Assembly (NCBI GenBank): GCA_027627225.1
Contig: CM051034.1
Coordinates: forward strand, 42,637,048-42,701,047
From: Congeria kusceri
Taxonomy: Eukaryota; Mollusca; Bivalvia; Myida; Dreissenidae
Direction: 5' to 3'
DNA: 64,000 nt
A model generated the notes under the pieces. The model did not search any database. It saw only the letters and a list, made by a program, of their open reading frames with translations, and had not been told where the DNA came from. Below are positions 11,301 to 24,300 of this stretch, piece by piece (positions within the stretch are counted from its first letter, which is position 1; every line of letters begins with the position of its first letter). The translations under genes and the position numbers were made by a program.

Positions 11301-11589
11301 TCAAATGTTTCAAGGAAGTATGTTACAACGCAGATAGACCAAGAAACAAAAGCTGTGAATTAATGACCTTACAACACCAGTTTGTTAGTATTTGAAAGAA
11401 ATAAACATTTATAATTAATTTGTAAAAGCAAGTTAAAAGAAAGGAAATACTTTGTTAAAACAGAGATAGCATACGTTATAAAGATAATGGTTCAATGACT
11501 ATTACTGGTCTACTGTAAATGTTTTGTAAATGTCAAATGACGATAACATTATAAAGGATTGATGCTTAATGACTGTTTAGATGATATAA

Positions 11590-11765
11590 ATTAATTTATG
11601 TTTGATATTTTTATTTTGATATGATTTTAATGTCTGCCGATTTGTCATCAACGCTTTTCTCCTGAGATTAAATTTCATAAACGTCTTCTCCATTTCAACT
11701 AAAACTTTCGTAATGGAATTAGTATAATTATGAAATCATTTTTATAACAGTCGTTATTTCGTAAC
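11590..11765. repeat. Duplicated block B, copy 2
   Basis: Contains TTTTAATGTCTGCCGA, CTTTTCTCCTGAGATTAAAT and TATAACAGTCGTTAT, parallel to 880-1010. Confidence 0.65.
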
Positions 11766-11819
11766 ACATTTACCAATTCAATTTAATATAATTTGCTGTT
11801 AGATTAAACTGTTACTTTA

Positions 11820-12199
11820 GTATCCATAAACATGTTGATATTACGACGACGTATTTGGTTGGAAGTCAACTTGGGAGACAGAAGCATTCAGCTATGTGTT
11901 TGGTTTTATTTTGTAAGATTGTATTTAATCACTTCATTTTAGATAAAATATTGCATAAGAGAAGGATTTATAATAAGAGTCATTTTATCGTCGTTAGTAA
12001 AAACTTAAGCAATGGTATTTTATTTGTCCGTATTCAATAGTTGCTTTTATCAATCTGTCTATTTATAATGTGTCTTTGATTCCATCACGTCAGCATGTCA
12101 TTCGATGACATCCAAAAATTCAAAATATGTTCTTAACAGAAAATTCAGGTATAATTAAATATTTTGGATAAATACTTTCTTTGCTCAAAATTGTTATTT
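11820..12199. repeat. Duplicated block C, copy 2, left part
   Basis: Matches 3000-3345. After GATGACATCCAAAAATTCAA and the following 80 bases the match is interrupted by the TIR element at 12200-12890. It resumes at GGCCATCACCTGGGATGAAAG (12934). Confidence 0.75.
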
Positions 12200-12890
12200 T
12201 GTCGAGCCCGCTTGCGATCATCTAGACTTAGTTGTCACAATAGCGGTTCGGTGTTTGTGCGTGAGTGCGTCCGTGCGTCTGTAAGTCCGTGCGTGCGTCC
12301 GTCTGTCCGATCTTGTCCGGACTGTAAATTCATCATTCATCAAGGAATTTTAAAATAAATGTTCACCATGTGGATACAGCGTGTCAAACGCAAGACCTTG
12401 GTCCTTAGCTCAAAGGTCAAGGTCACGCTCAGAGGTCGAAGGTCAACTATGGGCATAAAACAGCTTGCTCGGACTGTTTATTCATCATTAATTATGACAT
12501 TGTAAAAGAACTTGCCACAAATGCTTTACCATATGGAGACGGCGTGTCGCACGTAAGACCTGTGTCTCTAGCTCAAAGATCAAGGCTACACAATTGTCCG
12601 GACTGTTTGCCCATCATTCCTCATGGACTTTTAAAATATATTGCAACAAATGTTCACCGTGTGGAAATGGCGAATCGCACGCAATACCTGTGTCCTTATC
12701 TCAAAAGTCTAGGTTACACTTAGAGATCAAATGTCTTATATGGGCATGATACAGCTTGTCAGGATTGTTAATGCATTTTTCATCAGGGAATGTTGAACAC
12801 TTAGAGGTCAAAGGAGACGATCTGCTTGTTGAAAAATGTTATTATAAAATAATTAAAATATATGTTGCCTTCTTGACAACGGGCTCGACA
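12200..12890 (+). mobile_element. TGTCGAGCCCG TIR element (non-autonomous)
   Basis: Perfect 11-bp inverted ends, TGTCGAGCCCG at 12200-12210 and CGGGCTCGACA at 12880-12890. After a GTGCGTCCGTGCGTC-rich left end come about three diverged units of roughly 120-230 bp. These start near CCGGACTGT.AATTCATCATTCATCA (12317), GGACTGTTTATTCATCATT (12473) and CCGGACTGTTTGCCCATCAT (12599). They include CTTAGCTCAAAGGTCAAGG and ATGGGCATAAAACAGCTTG. No transposase. The empty site at 3340-3370 in the paralogous block shows it arrived after duplication. Target-site duplication not evident. Confidence 0.8.
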
Positions 12891-13139
12891 TGTTGCCAAT
12901 AGGCATCTAGGTTACAATTCGTGGAATGAATTTGGTGGCCATCACCTGGGATGAAAGCTGTGTTAGAATGCTATCATTAATCACCAAAACTTTACCTTTT
13001 GTTTTTGCAAAGGTTTGCCATTGTACATAGATTTTTATAACGTTTTAGTTTGTAAATTGTGTTATTAAATATAGTGTATAAGTAATCTAATATGCTGATG
13101 TTTACACATATGCGTAAATGTGATATGTTTGTGTAGCCC

Positions 13140-13520
13140 ATATGCTTTTAATACAAAAGGGAGGCTGCCTTCTAACGCTTCTAAATACCAATACAAACGT
13201 TTATCCAAAGCCGTTCATTATTTTGTCGTCCACAGCATAACTTCAGCGCATCGGATCGCCTTCTGCCAATGACAATTTCACTTACGCAGCAGAGCGTTCG
13301 AGCCAAACTCAGTACTAAAAGGTTTTAAACAGTCTCGCATAAACAGTTGTTTAATGTATTTAAGGTTTAACATGCGATACGAAACAACCAACACTAGTCG
13401 CATACTTCAAACTATTGGTTTTACACTATATCTTTTTTCTTGAAGAAACATAGTTGGTCAATACGTTCTAAGTGAAATCTTCGTTACCGCATGTATTATA
13501 TTGGTTAGCGCAAGAAAGTA
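13140..13520. repeat. Duplicated block G, copy 1
   Basis: Landmarks are CTTCTAACGCTTCTAAATACCAA, CATTATTTTGTCGTCCA, CGGATCGCCTTCTGCCAATG, GAGCCAAACTCAGT and the TTTAACATGCGATAC region. Paralogues are at 14690-14900 (partial), 29740-30110, 35255-35660, 42205-42760 and 59205-59590. Confidence 0.8.
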
Positions 13521-13599
13521 AGAATGGTAGTAACATATATTCCAATTAAATCAGCGTATGTTCAACTACAGGGAAATCATATTTATATAAATTATATTT

Positions 13600-13711
13600 G
13601 TCTTTCGCACCTATTAATCTCGGAGTGCAATGTACTAATTAGAAGACGGATTGTTGAGTTGTTGGTCGTAAAGTGCAGATGTAAAACTTGTTCAAAATTA
13701 ATAGGGTTGAC
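13600..13711. repeat. Duplicated block H, copy 1, left part
   Basis: ACTAATTAGAAGACGGATTG, GTTGGTCGTAAAGTG and AACTTGTTCAAAATTAATAG match 30210-30290, 43100-43190 and 59805-59885. The block is then interrupted by the microsatellite and resumes at 14265. Confidence 0.75.
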
Positions 13712-13985
<274 letters not shown>

Positions 13986-14264
13986 AGATTTATTCAGGTT
14001 AAAACATACAAGTTGACATCACAAAACATATTCGAATTTAAGATCTAGACCAATGGTATAGCTAACATGTGATTTATAAAACCATTCAAAGCAATAACAT
14101 TAGAGTTTACTCAATTCAGTTGAATATGCTGCATAAACAATTATTTCGAAGCAACTAAAATAACAATTGCTAGAATCAATTCATGTAAGGTTAAGTTAAA
14201 CAGACGGAAGTTTTAGTGACAGTGTGTAGTAACCTAGAATGGTCGATAAACACCTGACAGCTTA
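13986..14264. other. DNA between the microsatellite and the right part of block H
   Basis: Unmatched in the other H copies, so probably inserted together with the microsatellite. No features seen. Confidence 0.45.
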
Positions 14265-14640
14265 TTTCTGATGGGGTCAGGGAACACTGAACTTGGTTAA
14301 ACTATCGATTTTAATCATGAAGGCGGTCTGTTATTGTCTGGTTGGAATCAATATCAAGTCAGGATATTGTTTTCATTAAGAAAATATGTGAACACCCATC
14401 TGAAATTTTTATCTTAAACAATTAGTGGACGTGCAATACAAATGAATCAGATAATTAAAATTAATGCATTTCACTAAGTTGATTTCCTGAAGACAGATTG
14501 TCCATATCAACAACCTAGACAAGGTATATTTTTTATGCGAGCATACTGTAATTTTATTTCCATTTGATATTTAGTAGGCATGTAAAAGCCTGTATACGGA
14601 TGCCGTAGAAGAGATGTTTATAAATATAAATCCTCCGGGC
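14265..14640. repeat. Duplicated block H, copy 1, right part
   Basis: GAACACTGAACTTGG, ATCGATTTTAATCATGA, GGCGGTCTGTTATTGTC and later AGCCTGTATACGGATG correspond to the H copies at 30290-30580, 43190-43260 and 59885-59960. Confidence 0.7.
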
Positions 14641-14689
14641 AGCGATATAGGCATAACAAGTGCCACAGTACCAACATTCATGAACATAC

Positions 14690-14900
14690 ATAATTAGATC
14701 GAGCCAAACTCAGTGTTTCAATATTAACACTGTCTCATATAAATACATGTGCAGTTGTTTTATGTTTCTGAGGTTTAACCATAGATACGAAAGAACAAAC
14801 AATACTTGTAAATATCACACTATCTGTTTCACACGACTGCCTCTTGAATGAACACTATTTGGACAATTAGTGAACACTCTTGAACGCACAAATCATCCGG
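14690..14900. repeat. Partial block G copy
   Basis: GATCGAGCCAAACTCAGTG, TTAACACTGTCTC and GAGGTTTAACCATAGATACG repeat part of 13295-13390, adding an extra truncated G next to H. Confidence 0.65.
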
Positions 14901-14924
14901 GCAACGGTATAGACATAACTTTAC

Positions 14925-15040
14925 ATTGCACATTGGGCTATGCTTTATATGTGTAAATTGCAATATAAAATGTTGGCCAGTATTAAGCGGCTACCATCTG
15001 CGTTGCAATTGCTATTTGTGTTTCATTTGCCAAAGCGATC
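14925..15040. repeat. Partial block K copy
   Basis: TATGTGTAAATTGCAA, AGTATTAAGCGGCTACCATC and GCTATTTGTGTTTCATTTGCC parallel 9725-9795. Confidence 0.55.
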
Positions 15041-15644
15041 ATGATTGCAACTAGTATATTCGTAGACCTCCTATCATATTGTATAAATTCACTATACTTC
15101 AAACACGTTGGTATTGATGTTGCGAATGTCTAAACTAGTAGTTTAATGTTTTTGCGGGTTAGAACCGTCACTTTATTGCATTTCCACGGCGTATGGGATA
15201 GCGATTCGCTCGGAAAAAGCAATTGGTAGTGTTATTTGATTGCCAGAAACATGTGTGAAGGCTAGTGTTTCGCAGAGGGATGTGTCATGTACATGTTTTC
15301 ATGATTGATTGAAACTTAATGGTTTCCATCCTTAACTGTCAAAAACATCTCAACTTTTTCGACACGTGATCAAGCGGAAAGTGACCGTCAGGTCATGTGA
15401 CCGTGCTGACATTTTGAATGTCATATAAGGGCAAATAACTGTTCAGTTTGTTTAGCCGCATCATGAAATATTACCTTTCTTGTCGTAACGTAATATGGTC
15501 ATGGCGTCACTATTCTATGTTTAAACAAGCGATTCTCCTTAAAGTTAACTGTATGAAAAACAGTTTGCAAGTATTTCTGACGATGAAAGAAGATTTAGAC
15601 ATTCTTTGATCTTGATGGTCAGAATTTTTTTACTCAATTCTGTT
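15041..15644. other. Stretch with nothing recognised
   Basis: No frame or repeat that I can support. Composition is slightly less AT-rich than the average of the window. Confidence 0.4.
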
Positions 15645-15812
15645 CGGTATAATAAAATAAATATCATATGGCATCGTGTGTGACATAGATATTGTCAACC
15701 CTCGAAACAGAATGTCACCACTCGGCAGCTGCCTCGGGTGACATTCTGCCCTCGGGTTGACAATATCAATGTCACACACGCTGCAATATGATATTTATAT
15801 AATATAGCCAAT
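15645..15812. mobile_element. Long foldback element (GTGTGTGACAT arms)
   Basis: Arms of about 75 bp fold back on each other. Left-arm words are AATATCATATGGCA, GTGTGTGACATAGATATTGT and CAGAATGTCACC. The right arm is their complement, GGTGACATTCTG, ACAATATCAATGTCACACAC and ATATGATATTT. The centre is GGCAGCTGCC. No coding. The type is common in bivalve genomes (from memory). Confidence 0.85.
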
Positions 15813-16429
15813 GACACGACTATTATACATTGTCATTGATTGTACCACATAAACGATATATCGTTTATTGTTATGAAATGATGTATTAGCAGCATGACAG
15901 CAGTCATCGTCACATGTATGTGATTCCTGACATTGTCCTTGATACAAATCACCACAATATATACCGGTGATACATGTATTTGATCAGTGACATGCGGTAT
16001 TAAGAGACTATCGCTGGAGGAAAACAATACTATCGTTAGTGATGTCGTTGATAGATGCTAACATTGTGTTAAAATAACGTTCTATTACAGTAAACAGTTG
16101 GCGGCTAGGATTTCTCTGTCTACTGCTTAACAAATGTGTTATGTTAAGGACAACTCTTTGTCTTCTGTTATGAAAGCATTTATCCAAGATGAAAGCATTT
16201 CAGAATGATGAGTGTATGGTATAAACCAATAAAGGGATCAGCGATCTATCCAATATACAATACTTTTGTGCTACATTCAATGACTCAATGACTCAATTTT
16301 CGATTGTGATTAATGTCATAGTACACAATTATTTACTTCTAAGAAACTGTATTGCATTTTGACCCACTGCATTCCATAAAATACAACCAGACTTGACATA
16401 TAGTAAGCATAAAAAATAACATTCATGCA
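15813..16429. other. Stretch with nothing recognised
   Basis: Only a short tandem, AATGACTCAATGACTCAAT near 16278, stands out. Confidence 0.4.
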
Positions 16430-17060
16430 AAATGTTAGTCCTATGTTGTATGTGTCACACAATGTATCGTTTGAAAAGCGGTATTGTATGCAATATATCG
16501 CGGTTCGCTCTTGTCAATGGGATGAGAGCATGTGTCACATTTATTTTACATCGTATATATTCATATTTTACAGTTCATCGATATGTAAAAATGAAAATAT
16601 CTACAAGTTGATTCAAGAACTATCCATGTCCTTACAGATCTTCTGTTTTAATTGTCATTGATATATCTTCGCATGATTAGTATATACAGTTGCATAATCA
16701 TACCTTTCTGATATTTAAATAATACGGCGACCGATTAAATTTGGTTATATTTTAGTTATTTTGGAAATATATCTATGCATTGCTTTCCGACGTTATCTGG
16801 ATGTTATAATTTTCGACACCAATTGTCTGCGTGAGTAAACACAGACACCGAATAAATCGTTTTATATGTATATCGTAGTATATCTTGTTCATAAAATAAG
16901 GTAAATTTTCCCCTACAGAGTGAGAAACTTGATTTTACAAATGCCATTGTCTATAAAAAATTGCAAATTTGCTGCTTATTTGCAAAGTAAACGTATTTAA
17001 AGCGATCAACATTGGTCTTGTATTTATGCCAGAAACCTCCCATACGTCTTGTAAAAGTGA
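16430..17060. repeat. Duplicated block J, copy 1
   Basis: Landmarks are TGTGTCACACAATGT, TGGGATGAGAGCATGTGTCA, AGTAAACACAGACACCGAA, TTCCCCTACAGA, CATTGGTCTTGTATTTATGCC. Copies at 23630-24300, 46420-46800, 51090-51690 and 52590-53290. Confidence 0.75.
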
Positions 17061-17829
17061 TAGTTAATGACAGAACGATAACTGGATAATGTTACATTGT
17101 GTAAATTGTGTCGAAAAAGATCAAGAAAATCAGGTGTGATATTTTATAATAAAAATGTCACGCTGGTTTAAGTGAATTTCGCATTCGTTCTGCAGCGGTG
17201 TCGATGGACGATTGTTACATGTGTATTTCGCTTCTTTATGTAGATGGTTATTTTTTGGTTTTAATATATGACTAAACATTAACATTTAACCATTTGGAAG
17301 CTGCTTGAAAGGTCTCCTTAACGACCGAGTAAGCGTCGTAAATGATCACTTCGAATAGATTTCGAATTGTAATAATAAAAAAATTCATAAAATAGCTACA
17401 GACTTACATACCTGACATAACAACAACAAGTACAACTGTCTAGTAGTGTCCGTATCATTGCTTCAATGCTGAAGACAGTGTACACCAACATTTGTCGAAT
17501 TCCTCCAAAAAGAAAACCATATCATACTAACAAATGAATCTTAACGAAATTTAAATTTAATTATCATACATCACTTCGTTGCGAAGTTCGAAAGGTCACG
17601 TAAACAACGTAACGCGATGTTTGTAAAACCAAGTGAATGTATTTGCAACAGACGTTACAAATTAACTGAAGGTTCATTAAACTTTCCTGGAAATGGTTTG
17701 GTTAATGGGTTTTTATTATGGTACATCTATATATGACTTATAATTGCTTTCTAGGTTATGCGTAGTTTATTTGAGTAATCTTTGCTCTAGTATGATTAAG
17801 GGGGATATAAATATCATCTGAATTATCAT
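17061..17829. other. Stretch with nothing recognised
   Basis: AT-rich, no supported features. Confidence 0.35.
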
Positions 17830-18000
17830 CTTTTTTCTTTAAATTCTTTTGGTATTAAGGGGATTTAATATCTCCTTAATTGTCGTCTTGCTTTTTGTCT
17901 TTAAATTCCCTTGACGATATGTTCCATTAACATGAACCTTGAATCTAAATTAAAAATATATTTTTATCATTACAATAATAGTAGTATTCTAGCAAAATGC
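17830..18000. repeat. Duplicated block B, copy 3
   Basis: TTTAATATCTCCTTAATTGTCG, TTAAATTCCCTTGACGA and TTCCATTAACATGAACCTTG align with 39675-39750 and 58555-58650. Confidence 0.55.
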
Positions 18001-18290
18001 GTTTCAGAAATCAAAAGGTCTGATTAATACAGTAAAGATTGTAGAGAGGAAAGTGGTTTGATCTACCGACCACGTATTCGTTTTTTTAGTTAACATATAA
18101 ACCTTTGTTAAAAATACAAACATGAACGGATGTTTGTATTATCATCTTAATGCTATCACATTTACGTACCAACATACAATAATGCTTGCATCAAACAAGA
18201 AGAAGAAAGCAACAAATCACACGACGACGACAACAACAACTCAAAACATTTTCAGTACTTAAATCCAAAGTTACCAATACAATCAATACT
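18000..18290. repeat. Duplicated block D, copy 2
   Basis: GTTTCAGAAATCAAAAGGTC is followed by AGGAAAGTGGTTTG and by a CAA/ACG-rich run with TACTTAAATCCAAAGTTAC. Order is shared with 3390-3545, 28110-28490 and 39800-40130. Confidence 0.7.
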
Positions 18291-18524
18291 GCAAGTATTA
18301 TTATTTCTTCCCAAATTATGATAGGACTTTATATATTTATCCTAGAGGTTATGGACCTATGGTCAAACGACAAATTTACATGATATAGACCTACAATATT
18401 TTTCATTATATCGAATAGAAAAATCTTCAAATTTTATCATTTTAATATTATTTGCCAACAATTTGGTTGGGGTATGCGATTGATTTAGCATCAGATAATG
18501 CATACTAACGCTAAACGTAACCAT

Positions 18525-19550
18525 TTTGGGAATAACCGACAAAACCAGATATCCGCGTTTTGTGTCAAGGTATTTCACAATATCAACAAATAATACATCT
18601 TCGCAATATCTAAACAACGTTTAAACTGGCTCAGTACAACATGGCTTCGCAAGATATTACTACATGACAAGTTCACTAAATACAACGTTGTACATTTTTA
18701 TCGACACACTGTAATTCATCGCCCAAGTCCTCATGTATTTGATACATGATAACAGATGAGAACAATACATGTTTGGTGATTTGTGATCAAACTTACTATT
18801 GTCGTTTTGCCAATATTTGATTCGCCATCGTGTAACAATGTTGTTTGACCATTGCCTTATGACTACACCATTTAAAGACAATTACATATAAACAGAATAT
18901 ATATAGCTGCTATCAACTGCCATTTCCCATTGACCATTGATGACTAATACAGCTGTGTGCCATAGTTATGAAGGTTTTACTATTTCGTGCATGGTTTCCA
19001 TTAATCAACTTTTAACGAGTGACACAAAAGTTGACTTCCACCAGTTTTCTTTTCTTGCAACAATAAAGGATTTTCTTAAGCTGTTTGCAGTGAGGATACT
19101 TTTGTGCAAATATAATTAGAGCCCTTTTTGTACACCTCCTCTCCAATACCAATACCAAGTCAAGTATGATAACAAGCTGACTTACGTCTTGACTCATGTG
19201 ATATATGTGGACTTTATTCCAACTGGCTTTGTCTCCCCACAACCCTATGAAAGCAATTAATGGTAACTTACTTTGCCAAATATAAAGTTACATTATTTAA
19301 TGCCGAGTTATAGTGTGAAACATCTGTATGCATTTTATTCTCGTATAAAATATGTGCAAAATGTTTCACAACTTTAAGACACCTTGTGTGCTTAACTCCG
19401 ACATTGACACTAATAAATCGTGACTGCGATCACCTTCTTTAGTAAATGAGCTGTAAAATCCAGACAATGTTTTATAATGCTCCGACAGCTTAGCTGGAAT
19501 CCATGCAATCTCTACAATGTATTTTCCAAATGTCAGTGCGTCTCAGAATA
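18525..19550. repeat. Duplicated block E, copy 2
   Basis: Collinear with 3625-4510, from GGGAATAACCGACAAAA through CCATTGACCATTG, TTTTAACGAGTGACAC, TTAGAGCCC, TACACCTCCTCTCCAATACC and CTCGTATAAAATATGTGC to CAATCTCTACAATGTATTTT. Reading frames are not conserved with copy 1. Confidence 0.8.
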
Positions 19551-19559
19551 TCAATAAAT

Positions 19560-20399
19560 CATTTCTTTGACAATAAAGTATTGGTCGCTAAAAATCTCCG
19601 TGGATTTATGTTATGTGCATAGATAATGCCTTTTTTTCTGTTTTTAAAGTGCTATTAAAATCTGCATTTGAAATATGCCTCTTCTTACATGAAATCATAT
19701 GTTTAAAAAATATAACTTATACATTTATTATGCTAATAGTTCAACCTTCGCTTACATATTATATTGTATAGTTGATGTGAGCCAGTCTGTATTTAGTTAA
19801 GTATTGTTTAATCGTATTCATTTATCACTTCACAACACATACCACTAAAAAGAAAATATATAAAAGGGGCGAAGAGCGAGTGCAAAAAAAGAAATTATTA
19901 TCAATACTGAGTAATCGTAATTTAATTAGATGAATATATTTTGCTGCAAAATGGCCATTGTCTTCCTGTGATTTTATACATTATAACCTTGTGCATTATG
20001 TTTTAATTGCTGCTCGATAAAGTGACTGTCATTCAGAATTATCCAGTAATTAGTAATTACATGTATATACAATTTAAAAAATATTACATTATTTTCTTTG
20101 TTTTAGTAATTATTGTATACTACATATTACGTTTTCGTATTTTTGCTGCCAGTTTCATCGCTTGAGGCATATATACCAATACTGAATGACAGAAATATTA
20201 ATTTCTACGAAATAAGTAAAATATATCGTACTGTCACCTGATTGCAAAAGTAACACTACATATTTGGTCGGCATGGATTTAGTAAAAAGATCAATATCTA
20301 AATAAAAACACATATTTTACAAATAAATAAACGAATGCATAATAATAATAATTGTATAGACATAAAAACTAAAGTACGGGAGAACAGATGCACATACTT
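19560..20399. other. AT-rich stretch between blocks E and F
   Basis: About 840 bp that is mostly unmatched in the first E-F junction (4510-4840). No recognisable genes or TIRs. Confidence 0.4.
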
Positions 20400-20730
20400 T
20401 TCAAAAGCACATATTCGTTCTGCATTAGTGTTCTGCGCTGAAGAGAAATGGTTTATTGTGGTTCATTGACAGTTTTCAGAAATCAGTTTCCAACAGAAGG
20501 CTCTGTAATGCACATACATTAGCTTAATCATGTTACCGCGCGTATAATCAATTAATAATCCATTTATTATAAAAGGCTTCCATATTTTACGTTATACCAT
20601 GTAGCACCATTTGTACTCTAGTTATGAATACGATGAGAAAGGATTAACTGACGGGCGAATGATCACTAGAAAACGCGTGAAGAATTGTCGACAAAGAAAC
20701 CACTTAAAGAGAGTATGTACGATCTGAAAA
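20400..20730. repeat. Duplicated block F, copy 2
   Basis: CGTTCTGCATTAGTGTTCTG, GAGAAATGGTTTATTGTGGT, ACAGAAGGCTCTGTAATGCA and ACGCGTGAAGAATTGTCGAC match 4850-5040. Confidence 0.75.
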
Positions 20731-21329
20731 AAATTCTTTAAAAAATATGAAAGTAAAATAAAACCGATAATACGTTGATGAATAACACAATAAAATTAAA
20801 GTTCCGAAGAACTGATAAGTGAAAATCCTCGAAACTACAGATTTACACCGTTAAGTCGCCTAGTATTCTCAATTTTCTTTTTATACCTAAAAACAAGATT
20901 GTACAAAACGCGTAAGGTTCATAGAAATAATACCCGCAGTTTTGCTTTTAAAAATGTGCATGTTAGAAACTCCATTGAATATATAATATTTACGTATTTT
21001 CGTACAAAGACCAATGTAAACATCCAATTATTAATATTTTTGTGAAACTCAACATTACAGTTATGACCTGCGTTCGCACAATGTAGACTACGTATGACTT
21101 CGTAGTACAACAGGACTATTTTACAACGGTTGCATCTCGTTACCAATGTTGCCATCATTTTTCTATGATGATACATTTTGCATTATCTTGTGCGTAGTAT
21201 TGACAAAACAAACAACGCACATACCGCTTAAAAGAACAAGCAGCATTTCGATCGCCTTAATACCAAGAATCAAACCCTAGACATTCAAGGATAAGTAGCA
21301 TTTGATTGAACGTGGTTTTGAAACCGATG
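20731..21329. other. Stretch with nothing recognised
   Basis: No supported features. The 85-codon minus-strand frame at 20919-21176 has no recognisable motif. Confidence 0.35.
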
Positions 21330-22460
21330 ACATTTATGCTTATGATGACAGTGAATGGCTTAATTTGTCTTCAAGTTCAAGGCCAAAATGAATAACTCGA
21401 ACGTAGTTAATCACATCGCTCTCTTTACGTTCTTCTTTTCTAAATCCTATAACCTTGATATAATGTAATTTGCAAGAAAGCAATTTACTGTCCTGATAAC
21501 ACATCAAGTATGACCTAGTTTTGAAATTGCTCTCTCAACGTTTATGTATATACAGAATTTCTTTCTAAAGACGAAAAGCTCGACAGAAATTATAAGCACC
21601 ACAACTTTATTTTGAAGAGGACAATTTAAAAACGTAGGCAAGATGATGACCACTTGGTAACAGTACACACTTAGCCAGTGTGAATGATATGTTTACTATA
21701 GTAGGTGCACTACCAGTATTTAGCGATTACTAAAACAAAACCGGTAATATCATTCTCCATTTATTACGGAAGATTTAAACAAAACACGTAGATATGACAT
21801 TTTTAACAAAATGACAGGAAAACTAAGGCAATACAAATTTATGAATCAGGAGGGAGGGCTAAATGTTTGTATTGAAGTATTTTGTTTTCTACTACTCTTT
21901 TCTATTGGCATAATGTAATGGCATATTAAAACAAGTAAATAGTACAGATTAAAGACAATTTTAAGTTTTAATAACAACATAAGCATCACTTTTTATAAAA
22001 TTCTAAACATAGATTTAAATATTAAATATGTGAATATTTTATACAGGACTTGTAGCTCTAAACGTTTATGTGTGCTCCTGATGAAATACAGTACCGGTTC
22101 ATATATGTCAAAGTAAATGCGTATTAAATACATTGGGAAAAATAAAAACGGCCTCAAAACTAGTATGCATGGCATTAATGACATAATTCTTAACATAACT
22201 GTGGAATCTTAAGTTGCATTAAACATCAAACAAAAAGCAAGTTCCATCAAATCCCGACTAATCCTTTAAGCAACTACTCACTACAAAGGAAATTGAAGCA
22301 ACTCAGATTTCATTTTCTACATGACAAATACATCAATTAAGATAATTACGTCGCCAGGGTACGTTAACTAACGTTAAGATCATAATATGATTCAACGCGT
22401 ATTCTGAAAGTTCAGTGTGTCCGACCGTAATGTGTAGAATGAGCATGGATTCGTGAAGAA
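21330..22460. repeat. Duplicated block A, copy 3 (eroded)
   Basis: CAAGGCCAAAATGAATAAC, AATTTGCAAGAAAGCAATTT and ACTGTCCTGATAACACAT at 21383-21505 parallel 9035-9155. AGTGTGTCCGACCGTAATGT at 22413 parallels 652-672. 22140-22350 aligns with 33790-33960 (AATGACATAA, ATCCTTTAAGCAACTACTCA). Confidence 0.65.
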
Positions 22461-22599
22461 AAGCAAACTGAAACTGGATTTGTGAAATTTTTTAATTTGC
22501 AGCTAAAAGTTTTTCTTTGAGTGAAATCCGTTCTATTACTTATATAAGGGCGGCATTTCTGTTTCTAAAATTCAATTGCAATTATTGGATTTTCAGAAA

Positions 22600-23145
22600 T
22601 GAAAGGATTTCACACTGATATGCGGGTTTTCAAGATGGAATGAAACTGGTTTTCCCTTTTAATTGGATTGCATTCTGCAATGAGTGTTCTTAATTACAAC
22701 TTAAAAGTAATCTTCGTAACACTCAACACCTCAATGATGTGGAAGGTAATTAACTAGAATTTCAATTAGTGTGTGGGATTCCAATAACAGTGTGAAATGA
22801 GGCACGTCAATTTGAAACTGATGTTACACCACTGGTATGTGTTATATAAGACCGCCTTACTTCTTTCATTTATTACTACATTAAAATTGTAAAGCGGGTA
22901 TTCATTTATATGTGACTGTCATTTGCATTTGCTGTTATGTAATGTTGATACATAATATATAGTCTTTGTTTAGGTTCATACTATCTAACATGCCATAAGT
23001 AAATCATGCAATGGGCAAATTACAACTATTACTCAAAGTTAACTCAAAATCAAAACTACAAACAAAATAAAATGTTGACTTGTTCTGGTCATGACCGAGT
23101 ATTAATCTACAACATTGACTATACCTGCCTGATAAAGTCTAGTCA
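22600..23145. repeat. Duplicated blocks K and L, copy
   Basis: GTGTGAAATGAGGCACGTCA, TTTGAAACTGATGTTACACC, AAAGCGGGTATTCATTTATA, CTAACATGCCATAAGT and TATACCTGCCTGATAAAGTC run in the same order as 34690-35065. They are clearly collinear over about 350 bp. Confidence 0.75.
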
Positions 23146-23629
23146 CTCCTATGTATGAGAAATAAAACAATATAAATCGAAAACAATATAAATAGAAAAC
23201 ATGACAATTGCCTTGTTATAAATAACCACATAATATTGCATTTGAGCAGTGACATTTATATGTCCCTGGAGGAAAACATAGCTTGTAAATGAGGCGATGA
23301 TAGAGGATAAATGACAACATGACATTATGTTGCGGCAAACAGCTAGCGGATATGAATTATCAGTCATCTGCTAAATAATTCCTTGTTTTAAGGATATTTG
23401 GTTTCTCTGTAGACGCATTATGTCAAAATACAACAACCCTCAAGTATATAACGGCATATACAAAGCTACATATTTTTACCGTAACATTGCTTCATACTAT
23501 AATTCTAAATAAATGATAGGTTATAAGTTATCTAGCATTATGATTACTTATATTGTATAAAATTCAAACTTCAACTGCAACTATATTGAGCCTGGAAATT
23601 AGCAATGATGCGTACTGCTTTGTTACACT

Positions 23630-24300
23630 TTTATGTGCGACACAATGTCTCCTGGGCATGGAGGCATTGTGTGCCTATTCCCGCCTTCCTCAAGCATCAA
23701 GGGGATGAGTGTGTCACATTTATAAAATCGGTTTCTTCATCATAAAGATCATTAAACTATTATTGTCTCACATGTTCCAATGTATTTATTGACATGTAAG
23801 ACAAAGCACACCTCGATCTGTGTTTTCCATATCATGTGTTTCAATGTCTTCCTTCAAAACTGACATTGGCTCGTATACAGTTGCTGATATTCAGATAGAT
23901 ACATTAATCCCATAAATCATGTTAAGGTATTTTATGTTATACTTCGTCTGGATAATGTTTTTAAACCCATATATTGCTGTAGGATGTTTCGTGGCATTGT
24001 TTGTAGTTGTTGCTCCCTTTAACAATCGATACTGGATATCAATATCAACAACTTATAAATAGAAAACATTTGTCTAAGTAAGTCAACACAGACACCAAAC
24101 AAATCGTTTAATATTTATTTGGTTGCCCCCATGTTCAATAGACATGCATACATTTTCCCTACAGACTGTGAGGTCTTGATTTGACAAATTTTATTGTTTG
24201 CACTCGTGGAAGGTTTGTTGTATATGTCTATTGTACGTATTCTAAGCGATTCCCATTGGTCTTTTATCTATTACAGATACAGCGGTTTGTTTATAGGATA
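23630..24300. repeat. Duplicated block J, copy 2
   Basis: CGACACAATGTCTCC, GAGTGTGTCACATTTATAAA, CAACACAGACACCAAACAAA, TTTTCCCTACAGACTGTGAG and CCCATTGGTCTTTTATCTA match 16450-17030. Confidence 0.75.
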
